A DNA stretch of 64,000 bases from assembly GCF_023273895.1 (NCBI RefSeq), contig NZ_CP096883.1, positions 3,534,001-3,598,000 on the forward strand. The letters are read 5' to 3'. Within the stretch, counting starts at the first letter, position 1. Each line of letters starts with the position of its first letter. This stretch comes from Sphingobacterium sp. PCS056. Its GTDB lineage: Bacteria; Bacteroidota; Bacteroidia; Sphingobacteriales; Sphingobacteriaceae. Both the position numbers and the translations under genes were made by a program. Under the pieces are notes generated by a model. That model was not told the DNA's origin, ran no database searches, and saw only the letters and a list, made by a program, of their open reading frames with translations. This document shows positions 18,397-26,862 of the stretch, one piece after another.

Positions 18397-18888
18397 ATGA
18401 GAGTCTATTCTTTTATCATCACCATTTTCCTGTTATTACAAAGCTCGGCACTAATTTCTCAAGATTTAAATGATGAAAATACGTTGAGGGACATTGTTTT
18501 CATGCGTACAGAAGGGCTGGTCATGACGCAGCTCATGGAAAAACATACCACGGATAAACAGATGCTATTACTCTGTAAGCGGATAAAAGACTACTATAAA
18601 ACGACTCAACCTATTTTACTTGAAATCGTAAAGGGTAAGACACTTCAATTGGATCAGCGTCAATTTGATCAGATATGGAAAGCGGGAGAAAAATCATTTG
18701 AAAATTATAATGAAAAAAATAAAAAACAGTGGAAATTATTATTTGAACAACATATCCATGCTTGTGTGCAAGCTTATACCAAACTATTACAGGAGCGGCA
18801 AGATGATGATATATCCTATTTTTCGTTTCAGGCGTTACCTGAATTGGTGAACTTAGCCGACGCATGTAAACAGATGCAGGGAGAATAA
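18397..18888 (+). CDS. Secreted helical protein of unknown function (DUF4142-like)
   Basis: A 163-aa protein with a signal peptide (MRVYSFIITIFLLLQSSALI, then SQ). The mature part is predicted from composition to be almost all helical and contains TEGLVMTQLMEKHTTDKQ followed by CKRIKDYY. This recalls the DUF4142/ferritin-like periplasmic proteins that keep paired Met-Glu and His residues. The match is too weak for a firm family call. It stands alone between the GH97 terminator and the rtcB leader region, and nothing links it to arabinose use. Confidence 0.6.
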   Translation: MRVYSFIITIFLLLQSSALISQDLNDENTLRDIVFMRTEGLVMTQLMEKHTTDKQMLLLCKRIKDYYKTTQPILLEIVKGKTLQLDQRQFDQIWKAGEKSFENYNEKNKKQWKLLFEQHIHACVQAYTKLLQERQDDDISYFSFQALPELVNLADACKQMQGE

Positions 18889-18958
18889 TTAATTTGATGT
18901 GGATCAACCTGATGTTATATTATTTTTTATATTTTTTTTACTAATTCAAAATAAATCC

Positions 18959-18966
18959 TATATTTG
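18959..18966 (+). promoter_or_regulatory. Bacteroidota -7 promoter element TATATTTG
   Basis: A perfect TAnnTTTG element 44 bp before the leader ORF at 19010. No TTG is found at the -33 distance, so it may be weak or activator-dependent. The transcript would start near 18973. Confidence 0.5.
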
Positions 18967-19009
18967 TCCCGATAAATAATAAAAAACCCCTTTAACGGAG
19001 AAAACAAAA

Positions 19010-19084
19010 ATGAATATATCTGATATCATAGCGTTTAACATTACTGCAATAGATGCGGTAGTGATTCTTCGTGCCCAGATATAA
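19010..19084 (+). CDS. 24-codon leader peptide upstream of rtcB-prfH
   Basis: ATG 19010 to TAA 19082-19084 encodes MNISDIIAFNITAIDAVVIL then RAQI. It has a GGAG 13 bases upstream, a -7 promoter element 44 bp upstream and a strong terminator starting 25 bp downstream, which is the layout of a translation-controlled attenuator. TCTTCG at codons 19-21 is complementary to CGAAGA in the 5' arm and loop of the terminator, so it could act as an antiterminator. The peptide is rich in Ile, Val and Ala. That would suit a branched-chain amino acid leader, but the downstream genes are ribosome rescue and RNA repair genes. Confidence 0.5.
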   Translation: MNISDIIAFNITAIDAVVILRAQI

Positions 19085-19109
19085 GAGATTCATCCAATCA
19101 TTATATGAA

Positions 19110-19136
19110 AAGCCCGAAGATGATTCGGGCTTTTTT
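19110..19136 (+). terminator. Strong terminator between leader peptide and rtcB
   Basis: AAGCCCGAA-gatga-TTCGGGCTT followed by TTTTTT is a textbook intrinsic terminator. It lies 25 bp after the leader ORF and about 112 bp before the rtcB start, so transcription of rtcB-prfH from the upstream promoter must read through it. Confidence 0.9.
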
Positions 19137-19180
19137 GTTTATTCCATTTTTTGCACTCAAAATTTCCCGAATTGAAATCT

Positions 19181-19199
19181 GTTGGATACCATATCCAAC
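19181..19199. promoter_or_regulatory. Perfect inverted repeat GTTGGATA-CCA-TATCCAAC before rtcB
   Basis: Perfect 8-bp arms around a 3-base centre, 48 bp upstream of the rtcB start. There is no T-tract. It could be a regulator binding site or a hairpin in the leader mRNA. Confidence 0.45.
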
Positions 19200-19247
19200 G
19201 CAATCATGGTGTTTTCTAAACACATTTTTCAATTTAATAATACAATA

Positions 19248-20639
19248 ATGGGAAGTAAAATCTCAGGGAAAGACCTTATAAAACTAGGTTTTCCACAAAA
19301 TTACAGCATTAATATCGGTTTATCTCAGATACAACGCTATAGAAAGCGGGAGAAAAAAGAAGCGGTTTTACAAGAAGTAAACGAAGTTTTATTAGCTCCT
19401 GCACGATTTAGTGGTCATGGAGTCTGGGGCAAATTGGCAGAAAGTTTAATCAAACCAGTTGACGTTCGTTTGCACGAACTGTTGACCCATCGTGTTCCAT
19501 TTTCAATCTTTGGAGAAGATCTCATTGATGAGCGGGCAAAATTTCAATTGTATGATGCCCTAAAATTGCCAATAGCTATGGCTGGAGCCTTGATGCCGGA
19601 TGCACATTCTGGCTATGGCTTACCTATAGGTGGCGTATTGGCGACTCATCAATCCGTTATACCTTATGGGGTGGGTGTTGATATTGGATGTCGTATGAGC
19701 CTGTCCATATTTGATCTACCCGCATCTTTTATAAAAGGTAAAGATGCTATGTTGTTGAATATGTTGTCAGCGCATACCAAATTTGGCATGTATGAAACAC
19801 ATAAAAACAAAATTGACCATGAGGTCTTATACCGATCGGAATTTCAGGATATTCCGTTGCTAAAGGGATTGCAAGATAAAGCTTACAAACAATTGGGAAC
19901 ATCTGGTGGTGGAAATCATTTTGTTGAATTTGGTATCATCGAACTGGCTGCACCGCGGCCCGAGTGGAAACTTGGTCCGGGCTCTTATTTGGCCGTACTA
20001 TCGCATAGTGGTTCGCGTGGACTTGGAGCAGCTATTGCAAAGCACTATACCTATTTGGCTAAAAAACAATGCCCGCTGCCACAACATGTTCAGCATCTGG
20101 CTTGGCTCGATCTCGATACACATGATGGACAGGAATATTGGCTGGCTATGAATCTGGCAGGAGATTATGCAAAAGCTTGTCACGAAAATATCCATCAGCG
20201 CATTGCGAAAGCTTTGGGTAAGCGTATCGCATTGACCATCGAAAATCATCACAATTTTGCTTGGAAGGAGACTGTGAATGGTCAGGAATGTGTCGTGCAT
20301 CGTAAGGGGGCAACACCAGCTGCTCAAGGTACATTGGGTATTATTCCGGGCTCTATGACTGCTCCGGGTTACCTTGTTGAAGGTCTAGGAAATCCAAATA
20401 GCCTCAACTCGGCATCACATGGCGCCGGACGTCTATATTCAAGAGCTGATGCAAAATCAAGTTTTACAAAAGCAGAAATGAACAAGAATCTGGCAGAGGC
20501 TGGAGTTCAACTGCTGGGGGGAAGTATGGATGAATCACCGATGGCTTACAAGGACATCGATCAGGTGATGCATCTTCAAAAAGAATTAATACAGGTATTG
20601 GGTATTTTCAAACCCAAATTTGTTCGTATGGAAAGTTAA
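19248..20639 (+). CDS. rtcB: RtcB-type 3'-phosphate/5'-hydroxyl RNA ligase (RtcB2, PrfH-associated)
   Basis: Manganese- and GTP-dependent ligase that joins 2',3'-cyclic phosphate or 3'-phosphate RNA ends to 5'-OH ends. The start is set at ATG 19248 (MGSKISGKDLIKLGF), giving 463 aa; the longer frame from 19182 runs into the dyad. RtcB motifs are all present: PDAHSGYGLPIGGVLA, GVGVDIGCRM with the metal-binding Cys, GTSGGGNHFVE, SHSGSRGLG, and SASHGAGRLYSR with guanylylated His391. Its stop is 5 bp before prfH. This pairing marks the RtcB2 branch, shown in other bacteria to repair 16S rRNA cut in the decoding centre after PrfH frees the ribosome. Confidence 0.93.
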   Translation: MGSKISGKDLIKLGFPQNYSINIGLSQIQRYRKREKKEAVLQEVNEVLLAPARFSGHGVWGKLAESLIKPVDVRLHELLTHRVPFSIFGEDLIDERAKFQLYDALKLPIAMAGALMPDAHSGYGLPIGGVLATHQSVIPYGVGVDIGCRMSLSIFDLPASFIKGKDAMLLNMLSAHTKFGMYETHKNKIDHEVLYRSEFQDIPLLKGLQDKAYKQLGTSGGGNHFVEFGIIELAAPRPEWKLGPGSYLAVLSHSGSRGLGAAIAKHYTYLAKKQCPLPQHVQHLAWLDLDTHDGQEYWLAMNLAGDYAKACHENIHQRIAKALGKRIALTIENHHNFAWKETVNGQECVVHRKGATPAAQGTLGIIPGSMTAPGYLVEGLGNPNSLNSASHGAGRLYSRADAKSSFTKAEMNKNLAEAGVQLLGGSMDESPMAYKDIDQVMHLQKELIQVLGIFKPKFVRMES

Positions 20640-20644
20640 CATAT

Positions 20645-21262
20645 ATGGAGGTATATATACAATTAAGTTCGGGAAAAGGTCCCAAGGAATGTGACTTTTT
20701 CCTAACGCATGTGTTAGGCATCTTTCAAAGGGAGGCTTTAACAAAGCAGATACACGTGATGGTGATCAATGAAGACAGAAGTGGAAGCGGTTTAATCCAG
20801 TCTGTCTTATGTAAATTGACGGGAGCAGAGATCGATATCTTTCTGCAAGCATGGAAAGGTTCGCTACTATGGATTTGTGAAAGTCCGTTTCGCCGTTTTC
20901 ATAAAAGGAAAAATTGGTTTATCGCACTTTTTGTCATTACAAAAGAAAAAGAGATCATCCTGTTGGAAAAAGATATTCTGTATCAGGTCATGCGAAGCTC
21001 GGGAGCAGGAGGACAACATGTAAACAAAGTTAGCTCTGCTGTTAGAGCGCTTCACATGCCTACAGGAATTACTGCGGTTGCCATGGATACAAGATCGCAA
21101 TTGCAAAATAAAAAATTAGCGAAGGAACGGTTGGCACATAAGTTAATGCAATTGCAAAATGAATCTGCGCAACAGGATGTCGATAAGCAGTGGCAAAATC
21201 ATGCTGAAATTGAGCGGGGTAATCCGACTCGTGTTTTTAAGGGCATCGATTTTAAATCTTAA
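20645..21262 (+). CDS. prfH: Peptide chain release factor homologue PrfH
   Basis: A 205-aa class I release-factor paralogue. The GGQ peptidyl-tRNA hydrolysis motif is at residues 122-124 (SSGAGGQHVNKVSSAVR). The N-terminal part is short and lacks the codon-recognition domain of RF1 and RF2. PrfH recognises ribosomes whose 16S decoding centre has been cleaved and releases the stalled peptide so that RtcB2 can religate the rRNA. The gene lies 5 bp after rtcB and both are closed by the terminator at 21315, so this is a two-gene operon. It probably protects against ribosome-cleaving toxins such as colicin E3-type nucleases (inference from characterised pairs). Confidence 0.93.
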   Translation: MEVYIQLSSGKGPKECDFFLTHVLGIFQREALTKQIHVMVINEDRSGSGLIQSVLCKLTGAEIDIFLQAWKGSLLWICESPFRRFHKRKNWFIALFVITKEKEIILLEKDILYQVMRSSGAGGQHVNKVSSAVRALHMPTGITAVAMDTRSQLQNKKLAKERLAHKLMQLQNESAQQDVDKQWQNHAEIERGNPTRVFKGIDFKS

Positions 21263-21314
21263 TTTATAAAACCCTGCTTATGATCGTGCTCAGAAGATTC
21301 AACAGGCATTGCGC

Positions 21315-21350
21315 TAAACCCCTTGTATCGTCACATACAGGGGGTTTATT
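21315..21350 (+). terminator. Terminator after prfH
   Basis: TAAACCCCTTGTAT and ATACAGGGGGTTTA pair over 14 positions with one G-U around a 6-base loop, followed by T-rich sequence. Confidence 0.85.
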
Positions 21351-21457
21351 TTGATAAGCTCAAGCTGAAAAATATGGTCACTCAACTAAAAAATGAGCTC
21401 ATGTTTAATTTGTTTTTTGTTAAATATTATATTAACGCTATCTTAACACACCGATTA

Positions 21458-21465
21458 TAACTTTG
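21458..21465 (+). promoter_or_regulatory. -7 promoter element TAACTTTG before the ECF sigma gene
   Basis: A perfect TAnnTTTG element 58 bp before ATG 21524. No clear -33 TTG is visible. Confidence 0.5.
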
Positions 21466-21523
21466 CAGTAGAAAAAATATGGGGTTCTACTATGATAATT
21501 AACTTGATTAAGAAAAACAAATC

Positions 21524-22066
21524 ATGAAGACATGGTCTGATAGTCAATTGTTTGATGAACTTAAAAAGGATAATAAAATAGCCTTTTCTGTTTTATTTGA
21601 CCGATATTCTGATATTCTTTTTCGTTTCATCCAAAAACGGATTGAATCTGTTCCAGATGTTGAAGATATTTTACAGGAGGTTTTTATCTCGATGTGGAAT
21701 AGACGCAATAAAATAGAGGTGGGAGAGTCTATCTATCCCTATTTGTTTAAGGCTGCTAAATATGAGGTGATTGATTGGTTGTTGAAAAATGAAAAAAGGA
21801 GCCAACATCTGGAGTACTTAGAAGTCAATAAAGACCAATATCTAATATGTACCAATAGTGAGGATGAACTTATTGCTAAAGAACTAGCCTCTCTATTCGA
21901 CCATGAAATGGCAAATATGCCTCCTACCATGCGTTCTGTATTTAGATTGAGCAGAACTGAAGGGATGTCCATAAAAGACATTGCTCATCAACTTTCAATA
22001 TCGGAGCAAACGGTCAAAAATAACGTTTCGATGGCCATGAGCAGATTAAAATTTAAACTCAAATAA
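21524..22066 (+). CDS. FecI-like ECF sigma factor
   Basis: A 180-aa ECF sigma factor. Region 2 lies around residues 20-85 (FSVLFDRYSDILFRF, VEDILQEVFISMWNRR) and the region 4 helix-turn-helix around 125-178 (MPPTMRSVFRLSRTEGMSIK, then LSISEQTVKNNVSMAMSRL). It is 53 bp upstream of a FecR gene and followed by an STN-containing SusC. In such systems the outer-membrane transporter senses its substrate, FecR passes the signal across the inner membrane and the sigma factor switches on the susCD genes. The substrate of this system cannot be read from the sigma factor. Confidence 0.92.
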   Translation: MKTWSDSQLFDELKKDNKIAFSVLFDRYSDILFRFIQKRIESVPDVEDILQEVFISMWNRRNKIEVGESIYPYLFKAAKYEVIDWLLKNEKRSQHLEYLEVNKDQYLICTNSEDELIAKELASLFDHEMANMPPTMRSVFRLSRTEGMSIKDIAHQLSISEQTVKNNVSMAMSRLKFKLK

Positions 22067-22119
22067 ATATTTTATTTTTTTTCGGTACTTATTGATCCCA
22101 TGTCGGGTTATAAGGATGT

Positions 22120-23232
22120 ATGAAGGAAAATAAACCTGTAGATGCTCAAAAACAATTACTTCAAAAATATTTGGATGGAAAGTGTACTCCTGAAGAATCA
22201 AGGCAAGTTTTAAATTGGTTTTATCGTATTGATCCTGATGTGGCTTCAGCGCCTTCGTCTGACGATCGTTCAAAATCATTGGAACGATCTAAATCTAAGA
22301 TTATGCGCCGGTTAGATGGTGTGCCTGAACCTGAACAATGTCCAGAGAAAAAATTATTTGACTGGAAAAGATTTTCTTTAGCTGCGGCTGTTTTAGTATT
22401 GGTCAGTTTTGCTCTAAGTACATACTGGAAAAATAATTTGGATCCCGATCCAGTTCAATTAGCGGCACAAATTCCGGATACCACAGGAGTATATAAAAAT
22501 GATATCATGCCCGGATCTTCTTATGCGTATCTATCTTATCGGGGTGAAAAGCGTGCTATAGATCAAAAAAATCAGCCTTATAAATTTACGGACAAACAGT
22601 CGGCTCATAGTCGCTATCTGGTAGAAGTACCTCATGCAGGTACTTATAAGTTACAGCTTGCAGATGGAACATCAGTTTGGCTGAATTCTTCTTCTTCATT
22701 GGATTATCCAGATGATTTTGGAGATCAGGAGCGAAGAGTAAAATTGACTGGAGAAGCGTATTTTGAAGTGACTAAAGATAAAAATAGACCTTTTCGGATC
22801 GAAGTTGCGGGTAGTCTAATTGAAGTTTTGGGAACGAGCTTTAATGTCAACGCGTATGCTGCGCAGGTCAATACCACTTTAGTGGAGGGAAAGGTGAAGA
22901 TCTTGACAGGAAATCTCGAGCGTTTCTTGCTTCCTGGTGAAGAAGCTTCGATCGGTCCAGAGGAGATCAAAATCGAGCAGACGGATGTTTCAAAGCAGAT
23001 TGCATGGCAGCGTGGTGAATTTTATTTTGATGGCAATAATCTTCAGGAGATCCTCCAACAGATAGCGCGCTGGTATGATGTTGAAATTGTGAATGGTGAG
23101 ACGTTGAAGCTGAGCTCATCTTATAGGGGATCACTGAGCCGTGATTCTAAATTGTCGGAAGTTTTGAATTTATTGGCGTATGCGACAAAGAGGAAGTTTG
23201 AAATTGACGGACGTAAAGTTTATATACAATAA
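22120..23232 (+). CDS. FecR family anti-sigma factor
   Basis: A 370-aa inner-membrane anti-sigma protein. A cytoplasmic N-terminal part (about residues 1-85) is followed by one transmembrane helix (about 89-106, FSLAAAVLVLVSFALSTYW). The periplasmic FecR domain (about 160-265) includes LADGTSVWLNSSSSLDYP and GEAYFEVTKDKNRPF. The C-terminal DUF4974 domain starts near 305 (FYFDGNNLQEILQQIARWYD) and would contact the STN domain of the partner transporter. It lies between the sigma gene and susC, the usual order of a regulated TonB-dependent locus. Confidence 0.92.
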   Translation: MKENKPVDAQKQLLQKYLDGKCTPEESRQVLNWFYRIDPDVASAPSSDDRSKSLERSKSKIMRRLDGVPEPEQCPEKKLFDWKRFSLAAAVLVLVSFALSTYWKNNLDPDPVQLAAQIPDTTGVYKNDIMPGSSYAYLSYRGEKRAIDQKNQPYKFTDKQSAHSRYLVEVPHAGTYKLQLADGTSVWLNSSSSLDYPDDFGDQERRVKLTGEAYFEVTKDKNRPFRIEVAGSLIEVLGTSFNVNAYAAQVNTTLVEGKVKILTGNLERFLLPGEEASIGPEEIKIEQTDVSKQIAWQRGEFYFDGNNLQEILQQIARWYDVEIVNGETLKLSSSYRGSLSRDSKLSEVLNLLAYATKRKFEIDGRKVYIQ

Positions 23233-23306
23233 TTAAGTTATTAACCTTTTAATTTTAAAAGATATGATCGAAACCTAACAACTATACAGCGTAAGGCCCG
23301 ATCCAT

Positions 23307-23390
23307 AAAAAAAGGGAGTGTTGACGCACTCCCAAATGGATAAAGGCAATTTTTATTGAAATGTGAATTCTATAGATTAATCAACCTTTA
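23307..23390 (-). ncRNA. Candidate cis-antisense small RNA in the susC leader
   Basis: On the minus strand GGGAGTG-loop-CACTCCC (23314-23333) is followed by seven T residues (the A-run at 23307-23313), an intrinsic terminator pointing away from susC. A perfect minus-strand -7 element TAACTTTG occupies 23404-23397 at the susC start codon, predicting an RNA of roughly 84 nt complementary to the leader; no -33 element is evident. Outer arms ATCCAT/ATGGAT (23301-23306, 23336-23341) extend the hairpin on the plus strand. Antisense RNAs of this size in susC leaders (DonS type) repress polysaccharide loci in Bacteroides. Confidence 0.45.
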
Positions 23391-23403
23391 ACAATTCAAA
23401 GTT

Positions 23404-26400
23404 ATGAATTTTTTTTCTCCTATAATAATCCGGGGTAATCGGAGAAGTCGACCCTATGCCTATGTTTTTAAAGTCCTGCTCATTATGAAGTTAATTTGTA
23501 TGCTGATTCTGGTGTTTACACTTGGAGCCAATGCATCGGGATACGCACAGCATGTCCATATTTCGATGAAGAATGCAAAGATAGAACAGATTCTTAAAGA
23601 GATATCGAGACAGACAAAATTGCGTTTTTTTTATGATGAAAAATTATTAGCGCAAACTGATCTAGTTGACGTATTCACAACAAAGTCTGATGTTCGAAGC
23701 GTATTAAACCGCGCACTGAAAGGCCAAAATCTTGCTTTTGAGATTATGGGCGGTACGATTGTCATAACAGAACGCAATCAAACAGATAGAGAGATAACGG
23801 GTACCGTTCGTGATTCTACTTCCGTCATGCCTGGAGTTACGGTGTCAGTCTTGGGTGTTTCAGGACTTTCAGCCAAGACTGATGCTAACGGTAGATATGC
23901 TATTCGTGTACCTGAAAAAGCAGTATTACTCTTTCGGTTTTTGGGATATAAGGATCAGGAAGTCACGACGGGGGGGCAAAGCGTGGTCAACGTACATATG
24001 GAAATTGCAGAATCGCATTTAGATGAAGTGATCGTAGTCGGTTATGGTACACAAAAAAGGATGAATTTGTCTGGCGCTGTTGATCAGATCAATGAGAAAT
24101 TTTTGGATAGTAGACCGATTACGAATGTAGGGTCGGGACTTCAGGGAGCAATGGCCAATCTGAATATTACGCCCACCAGTGGTCGAGCAAATAGTTCTCC
24201 AGGAATCAATGTGAGAGGATATACTTCATTGTCTGGAGGAGGCCCCTTAATTGTGATTGATGGAGTTCCTGCCACCAACGATGAATTAAATCGTATGAAC
24301 CCCATTGATATAGCGAGTGTCACCATATTAAAAGATGCAGCTTCTGCTGCTATATACGGTAGCCGGGCCGCTTTTGGGGTAGTACTTGTAACGACTAAAA
24401 CTGGGACAACTAAGGAAATAAAAATTGCTGCAAATTCTATTTTTGCGGCTAAGGCGATCACGAGATCAGTGGATATCGAAGACAATCCGTATGAAGTGAT
24501 GAAATATAGAAATATCATGTCTGCTCCATGGTATAATCTTTATGATGAAAAAATGCTTGAATATGGGAAAGAACTCAGTGATAATCCATCATTGCCAAGG
24601 GTAATCGTAGACCCACAAAATCCCAATGCTTATATCTACTTAGGATCCACAGATTGGTTTAAAGAGGTGTATAAAGATGCACAACCTTCCTACACCAATA
24701 ACATCAACATATCGCAAAAGAATGAGAAATCTTCATTTTATCTTTCTGGTGAATATTATAGACAAAATGGTATGCTCCGAATCAGTCCCGATACTTATGA
24801 TCGCTATAACTTTAGAGCAAAAGGAGATTATAAGTTAACAGATTGGTTTACCTTATCGAGCAATACAACCTATACTGCTGATAAATATGATCAACCCTCT
24901 GCGATCGACCAAGGTTACTTGTATTGGCATAATGTCAATCGTCAACCTTCATTAAACACAGTGCGCAATCCCGACGGAACATATACGGAGGCGGGAGTAA
25001 ACATGATCGGAGCGGTCGCTGACGGTGGTAGGAGTGTAAGAAGAGTCAATGATTTTCAAAGTAGTTTCGGTGCTAAAATTGATTTGATCAAGAACGTCTG
25101 GACATTGAACGGTGATGCGACATTTAGACGCGTTTCAGGTAAAAGTCATTATTTTACAGTTCCATTGGAATATAGCACAGGCCCTGGTATTATTAATCGA
25201 CAAAATTTCAATAGTTATGCCGCTAATGGAAGTAATGAAACCCGATATAATGTATATAATGTTTTTTCGCAGTACCAAAGAACACTTGCAGATCATTATT
25301 TTTCGGTCATGGTCGGCTTTAATCAAGAAGAGCGTATTTATGAGTCTTTCACGGCATCTCGTGACCAGTTGATTTCCAATTCTTTGCCGACGATTGGTTT
25401 AGCGACGGGAGAAACACCAGCAGTAGGTGCTGCTGATTATGCTTGGGCCGTACGTGGTGCTTTTGCTCGAATAAACTACACCTATAAGGATAAGTATATT
25501 TTAGAATCAAATCTGAGATACGATGGTTCTTCCAGATTTCCTAAAAAAGATCGATTCGCGTTTAATCCTTCCGTTTCTGGAGCTTGGGTAATATCAAAGG
25601 AAAATTTTTTCCATCCGCTTACGGAGACCGTTTCTAACTTCAAAGTGAGGGGATCATACGGATCGTTAGCGAATCAAGATCTTCGCGACAATTATTATCC
25701 CTATATCGCAAATATGGGACAAGGCACTGGTGTGATATTGGATGGAAAGCGTCCGGCAATCGTAACGAGTCCAGGATTGGTATCGCCAACACTTACCTGG
25801 GAGACGGTAACGCAGTCAAATATGGGTGTTGATGTTGGTCTTTTCGGAAATCAATTTTTTGGATCATTTGATAGCTATCGACGTATGACCAAAGATATGC
25901 TCACAGCAGGTAGAACATTGCCTATCGTACTCGGTACAGGAGTTCCTTTGGAAAATGCGGCAGACTTAAAAACGAAAGGTTGGGAGCTCACACTTGGCTA
26001 TAATCAGGAGTTTAGGGTCGATGCCAAACCACTTTCTTTTTCTGTCCGAGTAAATCTAGCAGATAGCCGAGCTTATATTGAAAAATTTAATAATCCCAAG
26101 AATAACCTCAACGACTATTATGTGGGACAGGAAATAGGTGAAATGTGGGGATTGACCACATTGGGATTTTTTCAGTCGGCAGAAGAAATCAAAGCGCATG
26201 CTAATCAAACTGATGTGACTTCATATCCGGGGACGAGAGGGTTAGAGCCAGGAGATCTAAAATTTGCAGATATCAACGGAGATGGAAAAATTAATAAAGG
26301 AGATTGGACTTTAGACAACCATGGTGATTACCAGGTAATCGGCAATTCTAGACAACGCTATACCTATGGTGTTGATCTAACATCGGCTTGGAATGGTATT

Positions 26401-26847
26401 GATCTTCGTGTTTTCCTACAGGGTGTTGGTAAAAGAAATTATTACCCTCCTGGAGGAGATCATTATTTTTGGGGAATCTATGCACAACCGTGGGCGAGCT
26501 TAACCAAATTCAACCTCGATCATTGGACACCTGAAAATCCAAATGCCTATCTACCAAGGCCAAAATCCTATGTTGCAGAACAGAGTGGTATAGAATTGGC
26601 CGCTACGCAGACCAAATATTTACAAAATGCTGGATATCTAAGGGTAAAGAATATTACAATAGGCTATACTTTTCCAAAATCGTTGACGGATAAGTGGGGA
26701 GTAGATCGTATCAGAGTATTTGCAAGTGGGGAAAACCTATTTGAATTGACCACATTGATGGACTATCTAGATCCCGAGATTGTTGGAGACAGAACAGCGT
26801 ACCCCTTTCAAAGAACCTATTCTTTGGGTTTAAATTTTAATTTTTAA
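23404..26847 (+). CDS. SusC-family TonB-dependent transporter with STN signalling domain
   Basis: An 1147-aa outer-membrane transporter. A long signal region (core near residues 28-48; ATG 23485 is an alternative start) is followed by an STN domain (about 53-123, ISMKNAKIEQILKEISRQT). A carboxypeptidase-regulatory-like beta domain covers about 128-210. The plug begins at DEVIVVGYGTQKRMNLSGAV and contains NVRGYTSLSGGGPLIVIDG and ILKDAASAAIYGSRA. The 22-strand barrel ends in the outer-membrane C-terminal motif FQRTYSLGLNFNF. The STN domain fits signalling through the FecR protein encoded upstream. It pairs with SusD 15 bp downstream. No glycosidase follows, so the ligand is unknown. Confidence 0.95.
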   Translation: MNFFSPIIIRGNRRSRPYAYVFKVLLIMKLICMLILVFTLGANASGYAQHVHISMKNAKIEQILKEISRQTKLRFFYDEKLLAQTDLVDVFTTKSDVRSVLNRALKGQNLAFEIMGGTIVITERNQTDREITGTVRDSTSVMPGVTVSVLGVSGLSAKTDANGRYAIRVPEKAVLLFRFLGYKDQEVTTGGQSVVNVHMEIAESHLDEVIVVGYGTQKRMNLSGAVDQINEKFLDSRPITNVGSGLQGAMANLNITPTSGRANSSPGINVRGYTSLSGGGPLIVIDGVPATNDELNRMNPIDIASVTILKDAASAAIYGSRAAFGVVLVTTKTGTTKEIKIAANSIFAAKAITRSVDIEDNPYEVMKYRNIMSAPWYNLYDEKMLEYGKELSDNPSLPRVIVDPQNPNAYIYLGSTDWFKEVYKDAQPSYTNNINISQKNEKSSFYLSGEYYRQNGMLRISPDTYDRYNFRAKGDYKLTDWFTLSSNTTYTADKYDQPSAIDQGYLYWHNVNRQPSLNTVRNPDGTYTEAGVNMIGAVADGGRSVRRVNDFQSSFGAKIDLIKNVWTLNGDATFRRVSGKSHYFTVPLEYSTGPGIINRQNFNSYAANGSNETRYNVYNVFSQYQRTLADHYFSVMVGFNQEERIYESFTASRDQLISNSLPTIGLATGETPAVGAADYAWAVRGAFARINYTYKDKYILESNLRYDGSSRFPKKDRFAFNPSVSGAWVISKENFFHPLTETVSNFKVRGSYGSLANQDLRDNYYPYIANMGQGTGVILDGKRPAIVTSPGLVSPTLTWETVTQSNMGVDVGLFGNQFFGSFDSYRRMTKDMLTAGRTLPIVLGTGVPLENAADLKTKGWELTLGYNQEFRVDAKPLSFSVRVNLADSRAYIEKFNNPKNNLNDYYVGQEIGEMWGLTTLGFFQSAEEIKAHANQTDVTSYPGTRGLEPGDLKFADINGDGKINKGDWTLDNHGDYQVIGNSRQRYTYGVDLTSAWNGIDLRVFLQGVGKRNYYPPGGDHYFWGIYAQPWASLTKFNLDHWTPENPNAYLPRPKSYVAEQSGIELAATQTKYLQNAGYLRVKNITIGYTFPKSLTDKWGVDRIRVFASGENLFELTTLMDYLDPEIVGDRTAYPFQRTYSLGLNFNF

Positions 26848-26862
26848 ACGACGAAACTGATC

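Noticed and set aside
23301..23341. Hairpin after fecR as a plus-strand terminator
   Set aside because: The homopolymer run is on the 5' side (A residues), so it terminates minus-strand transcription instead.
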